Origin: Juglans regia
Taxonomy: Eukaryota; Streptophyta; Magnoliopsida; Fagales; Juglandaceae
NCBI RefSeq assembly: GCF_001411555.2
Contig: NC_049912.1
Span: forward strand, 28,118,514 to 28,182,513
Length of the DNA: 64,000 bases
Reading direction: 5' to 3'
In this document: one piece after another, positions 14,621 to 28,881 of the stretch
Layout: the number at the start of each line of letters is the position of its first letter
Numbering within the stretch: position 1 is the stretch's first letter
The notes under the pieces: model-generated
The model's database searches: none
What the model was told of the DNA's origin: nothing
Seen by the model: only the letters and a program-made list of their open reading frames with translations
Made by a program: the position numbers and the translations under genes

Positions 14621-14829
14621 GGACTCGTTTGTTTTTAAAAATTAGATGAGATAAATTAAAATTAAAATTAAAAAATTAAATAAAATATTATTAAAATATA
14701 TTTTTTAATATTATTATTATTTTAAAATTTAAAAAATTTAAATTATTTATTTTATTTTATATAAAATTTTGATAAAATTATAATAATAAAATAAAATGAG
14801 ATGAGATGTTTTTAAAAACAAACGAGACC
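14621..14829. mobile_element. MITE, family A (Tourist-like), copy 1
   Basis: Terminal inverted repeats of about 21 bp match at 20 of 21 positions: GGACTCGTTTGTTTTTAAAA on the left, and its complement ending AACAAACGAGACC on the right. The interior is AT-rich with GATGAGATG near one end. No clear target duplication. Related copies occur across the window. Confidence 0.75.
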
Positions 14830-15258
14830 ATCAATTCAGGTCGTATTAATTATTTAATGCAATATTTGTTAACTTTGAGATTATTATTATTCAATTATAT
14901 TAATATTCAGAGCATTGATTTTTTATTTTCTAAACGAGTTTGAGTTTTTTTATGTCACTTAAAGTATGAAAATCCAATATTAAAAATTTCAGACATTGAA
15001 TAATTGCGTTTTTCACAAAATAAAAGGAAATTCTTTACTCAAAATTGTCTACAATATCAAAAATAAAAATAAAAAATCCAACTAGCTCTCGAAACATCCC
15101 ACCCTACTCGTTCACTATACCTGTGTTTTTGTTAAAAAATAATAAAAAATCATACTTGACATAAAATAAGCATTTCCTCCAAAGCCAACGTGCGCAGTCC
15201 TTACATCAATAATATTTTTTAATTTTTTAGAAAACCTATCGACTTTGTTCTATATACA

Positions 15259-15432
15259 TTAAGAGTAATTTTATATGTAATTGTGAAGTGCGTAAATGTC
15301 GCGTAATTATTTAAAAAAAAAATAAGATCTATTATTAAAAAATTAATTTTTTCATATGAGTCTCGTATTTTATTTTATTTTTTTTCAAAACGATTATGCG
15401 ACTGTTGCATAATTTATAGTTATAAATATATT
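15259..15432. mobile_element. MITE, family B (foldback), copy 1
   Basis: A self-complementary, roughly 170-bp AT-rich element. The arms carry a motif like TAAATGTCGCGTAATTATTT on one side and AACGATTATGCGACTGTTGC on the other. Compare the clearer copies at 40.2-40.6 and 48.5 kb. Confidence 0.55.
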
Positions 15433-15584
15433 TTCTCATACATTAATACCACATCAAGACTTATATTTATAAGAATTTAAACCATATGTACAAATGTAGT
15501 AGAAGAAGTAGTATTATTCTCTCTTATTTTATTTTTTTTAAAAAACACGAACATATATACACATTGAACCAAATTTATAAAAGA

Positions 15585-15690
15585 AAAATTATATACATCA
15601 GTCACTATTCACTTTCACGCTTCATACTTAATAAAAAAAAAAATTTATAGTGTTGAGTGTGAAAGTGAATAGTAGCTAATGTATAAAATT
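15585..15690. mobile_element. Short foldback MITE, family D, copy 1
   Basis: Two arms of about 43 bp (15585-15628 and 15649-15690) are near-perfect reverse complements around CTATTCACTTTCAC, separated by an A-rich loop. A second copy is at 37691-37797. Confidence 0.65.
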
Positions 15691-16971
15691 ACTCTTTATA
15701 AAAAGTTAGATTGTTTAAAAGAAGTTAAATTTTATGAACATTACATTTTTATTAAATAAATAGAAACTTAATCCAATTAGAGTTATTCGTGCATGTATAT
15801 ATATAGCTAGCTTAATTAGTTGGTTTATACTCATATAATAATAGCTCTTTTTTAGAGCTGTTTCCTTTGACGTAATGGATTTAAGTGGAGAACCCACTCA
15901 CCACTTTGTAACATAAATGCAACTGTGCCTTTGTTTTAAACAAATACCTACTAGCAATAATGCATGCACGGATACTGCACATGATGAGTATGTGACCTTT
16001 TTTTTTTCTATGGCATGCATTCATTGTACCCATATACTGCCAATATTTTTATTCTAAATTTTAAGGAAAATATATTACATAGATGTAATGTGGAAAGCCA
16101 AACATGGCTAAATACCTTATGTAATATATTTAAATTTTAAATATAGTGATGTGATGTATATGTATAAATATAGTGACTTTTTTAAATATTGTCACGACCG
16201 AGATCATTGACATTAATGATGTTAATATACACAATAATTAATGTAGAAAATAGCCAAAGTAGGTTTCCTTAGGATAATTATTTATATAAAAAAAATCATT
16301 GATTTATGTCAATTTTTTCATGTTGTGAATCGCATTAATAACCTATAAAGAGATTGGTAATGGTATATCGGATGGGTGTATTTTTATTTTTATTTTTTGT
16401 TTTCTCTTTGATATTAAATTATTATTTTTTAAAAAATTTAAAAATAATAGTAATTTAGTGATAATCAGTCAGTTGTATGGATAGACCTTGAGTCTTCACG
16501 CAGAACTGACCATAAATATTTGAGACTCCTATTATTAAAATATGAATTTAGCAATAATATTATAAAAACTATTAACTTTCTGTGCTGTATCCCTCGATGA
16601 CACCGAACTTTGATCATGACTCTATGGCTTGAAAAGTGGACACGTGGACCGTTGAAGTGAGAAACGTGATCGGAAAGAATAAGAAAAGGAAATTTTTTTA
16701 TTTTTTTTAGAAAAAAGGTTAAGATTATATTGTGAAAGAGGGACGATAAGTTTTGGAACAAAACAAAATGTACACGCTCGATGGGCGGTCGTGGAGAGTA
16801 CGAGCCACTGACAAGGGAACAAACTAACCGTGTGACTTGTGTCTGGGTAAACGGGCCCACACATGTTTGTGAGGCTGAGGCTGAGCTTGTTGGGATGTAA
16901 CGAGGAGGACACATGGGTCCCACTGCTGTTTCTCCTCTCGGCCTTTGTTTCTCCGTTTCTTTGTTTTTCGG

Positions 16972-17150
16972 ATGGATAAGATGAAATAATTATATAATAT
17001 ATTATTATAATATATTTGTTAATATTATTTTTATTTAAAAATTTTTAAAAATTAAATTTTTTATTTTATTTTTTATAAAAATTTTAAAAAATTATAATAA
17101 TTAATTGAAATAAAATGAATTATAAATTTTATAAAAACAAACTAGACATA
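16972..17150. mobile_element. MITE, family A, copy 2
   Basis: An AT-rich stretch starting GGATAAGATGAAAT and ending AAAACAAACTAGAC. It matches the interior pattern (TTATTATAAT, TTTTTAAAAATT) and the ends of the 14.6-kb copy, with decayed termini. Confidence 0.5.
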
Positions 17151-18851
17151 GTCGCTGTCCTTACAAATGTTTTAGGTTCTGTCAGTAAGCGCGTGCAGGT
17201 CACAGCTGTACGCTTTATGAGATCTAGGTGGTGGAAATTAAAATGGTGGGGCTATCTTTTGTATCGATCGTACATCGATCTACATAACTCTTTCAAATTC
17301 CTCGGCACGTGATTTGTTCAAGGTGGAGAATTATAACATATTTTGTTTTTATGCTTTTTTTTTCACAAATTATTCTTTAAAGAAAGAGGCTATATACTGT
17401 GTTATTATTATTATTATTATTTAAATTACTATTTAAAATGGTTGTAAAGGAATTCCGATTAATCGTTTACTAGTTGTTTTAAAATATAGACTTAAGTTAT
17501 AGTTTGGTCCTTCACGAAGACATTGCAAATTGTATCAGTCCCATAAACTATTCCAAGTAGAAATGTATGATTTGAATCCTTTTGGGTATAAACCTAAATG
17601 TTTGATAAATTAATTGAATTATTTTATTTATTTTAGTTTTATTATTGATAAATTAATTGAATTATTCTACTTATAATTCTTACATCATGCACTTGCTAAG
17701 AAAAAAAAATATATGTATAGTTTGTGATGAGAAAATGATATTAGAAATTTTCATTCTTTATAATCCTAACTTATAGCTAATGCATAGACCACTTGATTTT
17801 TTTATAATGAGTAATGTTAGAAAGAAGTCATTATAATAGTATACATTTTATATTTATTGTGTGGCTGTTTTTAATTAATTGTTTTTATCACTCACTTTAA
17901 AAAATATGTGATCTACATGATACCGGATTATATATATAAAATAGATGTTTCTAATAATGATTTATATTTATATTTATATTTATTCATTAAGTAATGGTTT
18001 GTACAACTGAAATGGAACCATACCAGAAATAATTGATGGGCAGGATAAAGACGTGGACCACTTTGGTATTCGATCGGGTCCCCCCGAATATTATATTTTT
18101 CTGAACCAAGTAAGGGTTGAAATTATCAGCGGTACAGGTCGTGGTCATAACTCACACGTTGAAACCAAAGTCAATCTTGTCTTCCTTTTTTTTTTTAATT
18201 ATATATAATAAAAAATAATCTTATCTCTAATTTCTGCACTTTTTTTTTAAATAATAATAAATTTAAGATTTATATTACAATAAAATTAATTATAAACTCT
18301 ATTATTTTCAACAGGTACGAAATTTATATATCATAATTTATAAGATCGTATATATAATTACTCTTTATATACATATATTAATTTTTGCTTGATTAGTGGC
18401 GCTATTTGTATGAATTAAGGCCTATTCTCACGAAATTGGAATGTTATTCGGGGTAAAAGAATATATTATCTATATATATATATATATTGCTCAAGAAATA
18501 TATATGTGTGTGTGTCATATTCATTGTATTGATGTATATATCATATATGTGTCATATTCGTGAACTCCATAAAAGTAGAGGCACGGGACTGGCATGCAGT
18601 GCTGTTTTCATTATTTAAAATGTCAAGATGTTAGAAAAATGAGTAATTATTAGTATATATTGAATTATATAAATTAGTAATCAATCATTTGCATACAAAC
18701 AAATTAAACATAAATCGGCCATCCTGTTTATAGTATACATTTAGCCAGTGGTGGGATTTCTGGGACCATTTTTTCAAAGATTAAGATTAATGTACGTGCG
18801 AACTGCTAATGCGTGTCCTCATGTGTGTGACTATTTATATATATATATATG

Positions 18852-19022
18852 AGTACTGTTACATTTAAAAATAATTATATAAAAATAATTTTATAAACTG
18901 ACGTGATTATTATATTTATTTTATAATAAAAGTAATTTTATAATATAATATATCACATTAAATCACATCATTTTATGAGATTATTTTTATATAATATTTT
19001 TGTGACTCTAGAATTTTACTAT
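18852..19022. mobile_element. MITE, family C, copy 1
   Basis: A near-palindromic AT-rich element with ATTTTATAAACTGACGTGAT on the left and TAATATATCACATTAAATCA on the right. It shares its layout with the copies at 25.2, 26.0, 47.5 and 47.9 kb. Confidence 0.5.
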
Positions 19023-19447
19023 ATATATCTATATGACAATAACTCTCCCTTTAATTATTAGTTGCTTTCATGATATAAATATATATATATATGTATGTGT
19101 ATAGATGTGCATGATATATATTTATGGATGGATGGGTGGATTGATTGAGACACATTAAATAAAGAAAGAGAAAGGTGTTGATAATGCCAAGTATTGACAG
19201 GTAGAACTTTCATGGAAACTCATATTGAAAAGGACCATTTATCTTCAGGTCTTTGTTTACTGCTCTATTTTTATTTTTATTTTTATTTATTTTTATTTAT
19301 TTTTGGTAATATCAGCATAATTTCACTTGAAGCAACTGATAAAAAGGGAACTTTTCATAATTGGTTGCTTGATCAGGTCATTGTTATCAACTCCCAAATG
19401 AATCTAAACACGAATGATGCTTCTAAATATAACTTACCATTTTCCCC

Positions 19448-19468
19448 TCTCTCTCTCTCTCTCTCTTC
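19448..19468. repeat. (CT)n microsatellite
   Basis: An uninterrupted run of about ten CT dinucleotides in intergenic DNA. Confidence 0.85.
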
Positions 19469-20017
19469 CTTTTAATAATTTTCATAAATGATTTGATACG
19501 TCATTTTCATTTTTCTTTTTTATGGGAAACATCACCGAGGAATTGCTTTATTTGGATTATCATTTATCAAACCCCAACTTGTCCACTCTAGAGCTCCTGT
19601 TTAAACTTTAAACCGCATACAAGTTTCAGGCCACATGATATGCATGCATGTTGGGATGAGATAACTTCATATAATTTTGTAAATAATGACCAAATATTTA
19701 AATTTAGACGAGATAGATTAAAAATAATTAAAATTAAAATGATTTATGAGGTTTTGAAAAAGGAAAGAAAAAGTTAAATAAAAATATCATAAAATTAATA
19801 TTTTATTATAATATAATTTTTATTTTAAGATCTAAAAATAATTGAACTGTTTTTATATTTTATTTAAAAGTTTGAAAAATTATAATAATTAAGTAATAAT
19901 TATATGAAAATTTTAAAAATTTGAAATTACTTATGTTTATAATATTTAAATATTAAAATAAGACATGATGAGATGAAAGTATTTTTCTATTCATAACTTC
20001 ATCTCAACTAAGGGTAA

Positions 20018-20160
20018 TAAACAGTCTGATTAGATCGAACAAATCGATTGTTTCGGTTCGGATCGGACCAATCTGAAATTGATCTCGATCTATATTTTAA
20101 AAGATCGAAAAATTTCGATTTGATATATAGTCTAGGATTTTTTTAAACCGAATCGATATT
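20018..20160. mobile_element. Decayed hAT-like terminus
   Basis: AAGGGTAATAAACAGTC is followed by short repeats of GATCG, GGTTCGGATCGG and TTCGAT-type motifs. This resembles the TIR (TAGGGGTGTAA) plus GC-rich subterminal repeats of the element at 31.8 kb. I could not find a matching right end or target duplication, so it may be truncated. Confidence 0.3.
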
Positions 20161-21983
20161 TTTATTATATTTTATATAAACTTTTTAAAAAATTACAGTG
20201 TTTAGAAGTTTTCTCAGTACAAATAACCTGCACCTGACATATGTTATTTAAATTGAAGAAACAGGTAAAGGCAAAATATAGTAATTTACAGCCTAGAATT
20301 TAGGGTCTGTACTTTCATAGCAAATGTACAATATTTCAGTACCACAAAAAAAGAGCCGTCCCTACTACTCCCGAAAAGTGTGAAACCAAACAGTCTGACA
20401 CTACTACCTTCCCAGTTTCCACGCACACTCCGCCAAAAATAAAAGAAATTACAGGCTGCCAACAAAACAAATACACGGCGCGTGTCTGTCACGCCCAACA
20501 ATGTAGAGTTGTGCATAGCATTCTGGTAAAGGGTTACGTAAATTTCATGATATGTCACTTTCCCACTTTATTTTTTATTAACTTTGGGAGGAAAAATAAA
20601 TATTAAATGACAAAAAAACGGGGGGAGTTGGATGGATCACCAGATCCGAAACATTGAAAATATCATTTATTTGGAATGAAAATATCGCGAGAAGATCACC
20701 GAAGACAACAAGATGTCATTATAAATGGTTGATTTTTTTTAAGATTTTGGGAGAATAAATAAGTTGGTGACAAAAATTGGGTTCCCACAACATAACAATC
20801 TCACTTTCGAGGCATTAAATAAAGTTGTCTTTGTGGTCATTCGGCCAAAAAAGAAACCTGTCAGTGTCAGACAGTGGGTATTTGAAAGTGGATGCCCTCT
20901 TTCAATGCTTTTATTTATTTTCTTTGTTTTTAAATCAAAAAGGACTCCAGAAGCTACCTATAAAGTAGATAATGATACATTTAACAGTAATGCTATATAT
21001 ATATATATAATTATAAAATATAAAAGTGTTATGTAATTATTTAAAAAAAATTAATTTATTTTTTTATATAAATTTTATATTTATTTTTTTTAAATGATTA
21101 TATAACATTTACACATTCACGACTGCAACTATCATTTATCTATATTTAAACTTCTTTAATTATTATTTTGTTATCTATCTATTTTTTCTTTTTATTACTT
21201 GAATTTGTATTAAAAATTTTAAAACATTACTTTTTTGTAAAATCTGAAAATAAATAAATTCAATCAATCAACGTAATCACTTAATTTAATTAAAAATAAA
21301 TTATATTTTATAAAATTTGACTCAAAGAGGAAAAGAATTTTAATTTTTAAAAAATTTAATTTAATTTTAATTAAATTACATGATTAAATTAGTTAATTGA
21401 ATTTATTTTCTTTTAAATTATGTAAGAAATTCATGTTTTGAGATTTTCAATCCAAATTCAAAGAGTAAAAAGAAAAAAAAAACAAGATAATAAAATATTA
21501 ATAAATAAAGTATAAGGGTATCATTTTTCAAAATATAGAAAGTGTCAATTAAGTATGTATGATTTAATATATTAATAATATTTTCAGTCCAAAAAGAAAT
21601 AATAAATTTGGAATCCACTTAAAAATATTATTTTTATTAAAAAATATGTAATATTTACAATCTGACCACTAAGTACAAACAACAATCAAGACTTCACCAT
21701 TAAAGACTTGTAAATTAATGCCACGTAAACATAGTCCAATCCGTCAAAATCAATGAATACACGTACAGGTATTCTTCGATTATATATCTAATTAAATTAA
21801 ATTAAATTATTTGATTTTATAAGAATAGAGCACAAAGAGCAGTCTATAGTGTTTAATATTGTTAATATAATATTTTTTTAATAATATGCATATATTTAAT
21901 GTTGTGCCCATATCTCTTGAACCATTCAATTTGAAACAACTGAAAGTAAAACTCAAGGACAGTGATGAAAGGTGGATTAAGAC

Positions 21984-22165
21984 TCCGTTTAGATTTAAAA
22001 AATATTTTATTTTATTATTATAATTTTTTTAATTTATATATAAAATATAATAAATAATTTAATTTATTTAAATTTTAAAATAATAATAATATTAAAAAAT
22101 AATATTTTAATCAACTTTTATTTTTCATCTAAAATTATTTTATCTTATATCTGAATCCAAACCAA
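21984..22165. mobile_element. MITE, family A, copy 3
   Basis: It begins near CCGTTTAGATTTAAAAA and ends near CTGAATCCAAACCAACC, which are approximate inverted repeats. The interior is the family's TTATTATAATTTTTTTAAT and AATAATAATATTAAAAAATA. Confidence 0.6.
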
Positions 22166-22522
22166 CCATAAAGTCGACATGGGCTTAAAAAATGTTCATC
22201 AATATTATATATATAGTTAATTTGTTATATTCTCTTAGTGGTTAATGTTGGATCAATCAATTCTTTTGGATTTAATTGTTTATTTCTTCGAAATATCCAA
22301 TCTGAAAACAATTTTATACATCAAAATTTCAAATCAAATCTTTCTCATTCATCATCCACTTTACTTTTTTTCCTCCTCCTTTTTTGTGGTTTTTCCTTGT
22401 TTCGGTTGGTCAATAATAGCATATATTCGAATGTTTCCCCTTTGTCCAGTTTTAATTGACACATGATGATGCCCTTTAATCGGGTTCGTCAATCACCTAC
22501 ACACAATTTCACGCAACTAATT

Positions 22523-22730
22523 CTCGTTTGTTTTTATAAAATTTTTAAATTAATTATTTTTTACTTCATCTAATCATTATAATTTTTTTAATTTTTTATA
22601 AATAATAAAATAAATAATTTAATTTTTTTAGATTCAAAAATTTTAAAAATATTTTATAAAAATATTTTATTTAATTTTTAATTTTCATCTTAACCCATCT
22701 CATATCATCTACAAAAACAAATAAAACCTA
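22523..22730. mobile_element. MITE, family A, copy 4
   Basis: It starts CTCGTTTGTTTTTATAAA and ends ACAAAAACAAATAAAACCTA. The interior includes CATCTAATCATTATAATTTT and CCCATCTCATATCATCT. Its left end equals that of the 14.6-kb copy. Confidence 0.6.
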
Positions 22731-24639
22731 AACCAACGACACGATTAATATGTGTTGGCTCCAATACACATACTCATATATGTGTTGGAGCCAGTCGACA
22801 TAAATATAAAAGTATTTAAGTTTTTATAGTCTTTTTATATGAGTATAAGTACATTAGTAAATATTTATTTAAAAAACTTTATTACTGTATTTAAAATTGA
22901 ATGTTGTAAGGCCTCTGTTATATATAGATAGGAATCAAATTTTATTAAATTTGAAGTGTTAATAAATATCAGATTTATGAAACAAGAATAGGTCGTGAGA
23001 AGAAACTCGAGGTAAAAAAAATAGATAAGGACGGGGAAGGAATGAGGATGACGTATTTGTTGGGATCGTGGATCGGAGGTAGTGATCTTGGTGGGATCCA
23101 GTCGTGACCCCTACTATTAGTAGACAGTAGTTATTGCCACAGTTAATCTATCTGCACATCCAGCTCCAGAATGTTGAATTAGCCAATGCCTGATAAACAC
23201 GTCGTCTTTTCACGCGACAGAAGAGTCGCTGGGAAGTTTATTTTTTATATATATATATATATAAAAGAAGTGAAAACGACCACGATTTTTACTGAAATTA
23301 CGGATCGTCCGTACTATCACTCTCGGTGAAGTGACGGGTAGATATGAAACTCAAACCAGACAACTAAAGTGGACCCACGATTTAAAAATGAGAAATGCTT
23401 TGTCCGAATGGGACTTTTTTTTTTTTTTTAACGAATGATTAAAAAATTATTTTAAAATAATATTGTGAATTTTTTATTTTATTTAAATATTTATAATGAT
23501 TAAAAAAATACATAAAAAAAAAAAAATAACTCTTTTCAATATAACTTTTGAATCTCAAATTCGAGACTCGTAGTATCACTCTTTAAAAATTATTAGGAGA
23601 GGTTTTTGCCAATGAGCCAAGACATGAGATAAAATAAAAATTAAAAAAGTTAAGTTATTTAATATATTTTTTATAAAAATTTGTAAACATTATAAAAATG
23701 AGATGAAATAATGTGATATTTTTTTTAAATCAAATAATCAAATGTCTCCTTAATAATGCTAGCTAAAGTGTATAGTTTTGTATTTGAATTTCGTAAAAAT
23801 GTGTATCCTATTAAAATGAGTTTTTTCATATTTTTTATGAGGTACACCTTTTTTTTTTTTTTTAAATATATGTAAAGAGTAAGACTTGTGCATTTGAGGC
23901 ATGTATATATTATTTCTCTAAAAAATATTAAAATGATCAAAATGTCTACCGCTTCGATGCTGAAATTATTTTTGTTTGTGAATAGTCGTGAAATGATTTG
24001 TGAATAATAATAAAACAATAGTAAATAGTAATTAAGTATTATAAGAATATATGAAAACAATTGTATTCCCAAACAAAATCGTATGGTATAATATTTAAGA
24101 AAGTAAAGTCGCTTTGCAACAGTCTAGCTAATTAACGAAGAATAGCTGCCCTCCATTCACTGCTTGCCATGTAAGAAAATACACCATAAGAGAAATATAT
24201 TCCACCACACATAAACACTTCCAAGCAAAAGCAGCCCTCACTGATTTTGCCCAAGAGCACTTCGTGTTTTCATCTCTTCCTCTTCCTCGCTGTGGCTCTC
24301 TTCCACCGCCACCATCTTAGTTTGCCGCCCATTTCCAAACTTCAAGATCATGCATCTTCTTTGTGCTGAAAAAATCTCAAAGAAACTTCCATAATTGTTG
24401 TTATCTTCTATTTTCTGTAGAGCATATCCACATGATCCACATATTGTAGTAAATATTTGTTTTCTTTACAATTATGATACAATATAATACATGATTAATG
24501 AATATTCAATATTTCTCTAAGCTATTAACATAATCCTATACCAGTTGTAAAAGTTTATTATTTTCACATTTTTCCCTAAATGCATTTAATTTGTGCTCGT
24601 ATCTTGCAAAATTACAGGAACCTAACCTGTTGAAGCGGA

Positions 24640-25045
24640 CCCCTAAACCAAAAATTATAGTTTGTATGCATAAATTTGAAAGACCAGAAAAAAGGGGATG
24701 ATGAGAGAGATGAGAAAGACCCACAATTGATTGCAAATGCAAATTTAATATATTTATTCTTAGTATCTCAACCTAATCTTTGGTTTAGGGGTCGAGATCT
24801 CAAAGCCAAAAAAAGGAGATGGTGGCTCGGGGTCGAGATCTCATAACAAATAAATTGGATTACAAGATAAAAAAAGCTAGAGAAATACTATTAAAGTAGA
24901 AAAATAGTGAAAATCAGTTTGGTTTAGGGGTGGAGATCTCATAGTTTTCTCTCGAAATCGAGTTCCGTTCGTGCCATAATCTGGGTCGAGCTTTGTTGGG
25001 GGGTCGAGTTGTCGTCGGAATGAATGTGGGGGTCGAGATCTTCGT
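24640..25045. repeat. Locally repeated GGGGTCGAGATCTC motif cluster
   Basis: The motif recurs near 24787, 24829, 24927 (GGGGTGGAGATCTC) and 25029 (ending CTT), and a partial GGGGTCGAGTTG lies near 25001. TTTGGTTTAGGGGT precedes two of them. An inverted ACCCCTAAACCAAA lies at about 24640. No coding role is visible. Confidence 0.6.
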
Positions 25046-25239
25046 TTGGGAATGAGATGGAGTGGAAGATGAAGAAGTGAGGGAGGCACGAGAGGGCTAT
25101 ATGGGGTCTCTAATTAGGTATAGGCAAATGCAGACTAAGTAAAATAAAAGGCTTACGTGGCGCCCAACTATTGGAGGGCTGTTTATTGAATAGAAGCAGC
25201 CGGACCGGTCTGCATGTATTTACTTACGAAAGTGTTACG

Positions 25240-25400
25240 GCGATAAAGAGGTCACATTAAAAATTTTATAAATTGATGTAGTTACATATAATATGTTTGG
25301 TCTTCTGTATAATAAAAATAGTTTTATAATCTAACGTACTATATCAAGTCATGTTAATTTGTAAATTTTTTTTTGTAGAATTTATTTGTAGTTAAAACAT
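25240..25400. mobile_element. MITE, family C, copy 2
   Basis: Contains ATTTTATAAATTGATGTAGTT, then TAATAAAAATAGTTTTATAA and TCTAACGTACTATATCAAGT. This is the order seen in the other family C copies, with decayed ends. Confidence 0.45.
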
Positions 25401-25974
25401 TTTTCAATATTTATTACCATTCATATACATATTTTAGACAATATTAAATGGTGTATAAGCTATTTTATGCATTATTATCTCTTATATTGCTTCTCAATTT
25501 CAAATAAAACTTCAATTTTTTTTTCAAATTTTTAACTTTTACAATTGATATTGCACAGGCAAGATATAATCGCTTTGTCGTAGACAAGCGGCATATTAGC
25601 CGGTTGGAAGCTTATTTATCCATATAAATAGAAAATTAATTTTTTAATATTTCTTTATGAAACATCAAATAATTAAAAATCTAATTTGTTGTCTTAATTA
25701 ATATTTCTTTTTAAGCTGTCTTTGATCTTATAAATTAAACATCGACTCTTATCTTCTCATGATACAAGTTGATCAAGTCCATTAGTTACATGATAATCAC
25801 TCTCCCAAGAGGTAAAAAAGTCATGGCTCGTAAATTTTAATTATCATCATTGTTATAAAAATGGTACCACATTCACGCAACATTAAAGTCTAATTTACTT
25901 TATCTGTCTATCTCTCCTCACTCACATCATATAATTCAAATAAAATTTTTAAAGCAACCGCAAGTAGTTATTGA

Positions 25975-26152
25975 TAAAGAGAAATATTCCTAACTACAAA
26001 ATGATTATACAAAAATAATTTTATAAATTGATATAATTTATATGATTGTAAAGTTATTTTTATTGTAAAGCAAATCTAACGAATCACATGAAATTATATC
26101 TATTTATAAGTTCACTTTTGTATAATCTCTTTATAGTTGTAGTATTATTCAT
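25975..26152. mobile_element. MITE, family C, copy 3
   Basis: The arms are approximate reverse complements: CTAACTACAAAATGATTATA on the left and TATAATCTCTTTATAGTTGT on the right. The centre carries GTAAAGTTATTTTTATTGTA followed by AATCTAACGAATCACATG. Confidence 0.6.
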
Positions 26153-28827
26153 CGATGAATAATAGTAATTTCAATCAAGATGGATAAGGTGATATGCACA
26201 GCCGTATAAGTTAGATGATCATGATACTGTTGGACCAAAATTTATAGCACCTCCTGGATTCTAATGAAGTCGTAATCATGTATAGTAGTACTAAAGTTAA
26301 TTAAAGTGATGTTAAATATACTATAGTTTAAAATTTTTATTAGTGCCGCATTATAAAGTACTCCATGATTAATTTTAAGAAAATTGTAACTTGAACGGAT
26401 AAAAGTGACAAATTGAATTCTTAAATTTTAATTTGTGTACTTAAGTATTAAGGAAGTGACTATTAGTGAATTGATATATATATTTTTAAAATGTTTAAAA
26501 ATATATAAAAAAAATGATTGAAATAAAAAGAAATAAATAAATAAAAAAAGTACATTTATACTTATCGGTCAAATTTCATCGATTCATTGCCGGTCATAGT
26601 AGCATTACCCTATTTTGAATAGTATCAAGTTTAATGCTTGTTATCAATCAATATGCACTTTATGAGTGAAAGAATAAAACTATATTAATATAGAAAAAGT
26701 GATTAATTTATTAAAAAAATAATTATTGACGATTTAGGAATCTAGTAATTAATCGTTGCATAATAATATGTATAAATGAAAGTAGATTTTTTTATTTTAT
26801 TTTTGTTATCATGTTAAGCAACCTTACTATTTTATAGATTATTTAATTTATATCCGAACCTATATTTAAAAAAGATTAACGAATAATACAATTAAAATTA
26901 TTATAAAAAAGAAGTAGTATTTCTCATTTTATTTTTAAAATACATACTCTTATTAACAAGTATAGTTGGCAGAATTGGTTAATAAGTGGGGGGTCCTGGT
27001 GGCTGGTATTCCTTCCGTGTGGTAAAAAAAGCTTGTACTATTTGCAGAGCTTAAAGAAAGGTGGAATGATTAATGAAGATGGCCTGCCTACGTTCATCAT
27101 TGTATTAATAAATGTCACCTCTACCTAATTAATACATGTGAAGATGGCCTGCCTACCTCCATTGGATCGCATGCATGTCCTGGAGGTAGGAGAATTGTCT
27201 GCAGACTTCAGCACGTTGAAATTAAAAGATTAATTAATTGCGTACGTACGTGCGATCTGTATACTGTCTTTCACGAGATTTTCAATCCAACTTTAATGAA
27301 ATGTCAGTATTCTGAAATTTTGAGTTTGTAAGTTTTGTGAAATTATTTAAAAAAAAAATTAATTTTTTAATAATAAATTTTATTATTTTTTAAAATAATT
27401 ATATAATATTTATATAATTTATAATTATACATAATATTATTATTTTTTCACATTAGTTATATTAAAAAATATTTATATTTTAAGTTTTTTTAAGTTATAA
27501 TGAGTCTTGTTATAAGTTGTGTGTTAATGTACTGACTTATATGTAATAAAAATTTTACGTAAATTTATAAATTATAAAATTCAAAATATACAAGAGATAG
27601 ATTGACTTGTTTGGATACTGAAATAAGATGAAATAGTTTTATATGAATTAAATAAAATATTATTATTATTTTAAAAATTAAAAAAATTAAAATGAGATGA
27701 AATGAAAATATTTTTATATTTAAATGGTACAATTCGTACGATAGATGATGACCATCTGGTCAACGAGGGTAGATATATGATAGGGTTTGATTTCATGTTG
27801 AAGCCGCCTCCACGTGTGTTAATTAGGGACTATTTAGATAGAGATGAATGAAAAAAGTTGACAATATTATAAATTAAGTTGAGATCATGGTCATGTGTGT
27901 GGTTCGATGATCGATTTTCAAGGGTTACTCCCACGGGACTTGGATTCAATGGGTTAGTATATATAGTAGGTGACGAGTTTGATGTTTGAGAGTGACATCC
28001 TCTTGACTACTGTTAGAGAGTGAGCTAGAGGTTTCCATCCAAGCCAACAAAATTGAAAAAAGAAAAAGAAAATCCCATATTAATACAGATCATATCATCA
28101 TGGTTGGTCAACATATATGATCAAAATGAATTTGGTTTGAAAAATCTATAGATAGAATAAAAGAAAAAAAAAAAAGAAAACAATTTCCAAACGATCATAT
28201 TCCTCACGTTTATTAATCGATATTATTTTAAAAAAATTTTACTTGAACAGATCAAAAGTATACATAAAATGAGTCTTATAATATTTTTTAAAATTTTGAT
28301 AAAAAAATTAATGATCTTAAGTTTAGTAGAGATAAACACGTAAAATGAGATAAATATTACATGTTAATGATTACTTCATGTCATGTTTACCTCTCGAATA
28401 ATCTTTTACTCGAGAGACGAGACCCTCAATCTCATGACAACTGAAATAGAGGGAGTATTTTCCTATATAATTTGCATGTGATATGATTGTATTAGCCAAT
28501 TAGCCCATCTTATAGTTGTTCAACCCGGCCATGAATGCAATTTTAATGCATGAAATGGGTATTGGTTGTACATAATGATGCGGGCTGATGTGGTGCCATA
28601 ATTATATAAATCCATGACTATTTTTTAATTTTATTTTAAAAAAGAGAACCCTGAATGAACACAAGGAACCTTCTTCGTTGTATGTGGTCCAACTAAACCG
28701 GTCTTACCTTATCGATATCGATTAAGACAAATTTTCGATGCTGCCGTGTCGTATAGGTTTGAGTTAGTTTAGAGAGAGAGAGGACGGCTTAGTTCTTCAA
28801 TATATTAGAGGTTTCGGCCTTGATCTA

Positions 28828-28881
28828 GTCATGAAATGGTGTAGATTTTTTAGTTATCCAATCCCTGAAAATATCAGAATT
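28828..28881 (+). repeat. 54-bp inverted repeat, left arm
   Basis: Starts GTCATGAAATGGTGTAGATT. The reverse complement of 29499-29552 matches it with only a few mismatches. See the finding for interpretation. Confidence 0.85.

Noticed and set aside
16465..16923. 152-aa minus-strand frame
   Set aside because: Low-complexity translation (runs of Lys/Phe from A/T tracts), no motif, and two overlapping frames equally open.
23725..24072. 115-aa minus-strand frame
   Set aside because: Isoleucine/leucine/lysine-rich product of AT-rich DNA; no motif or gene context.
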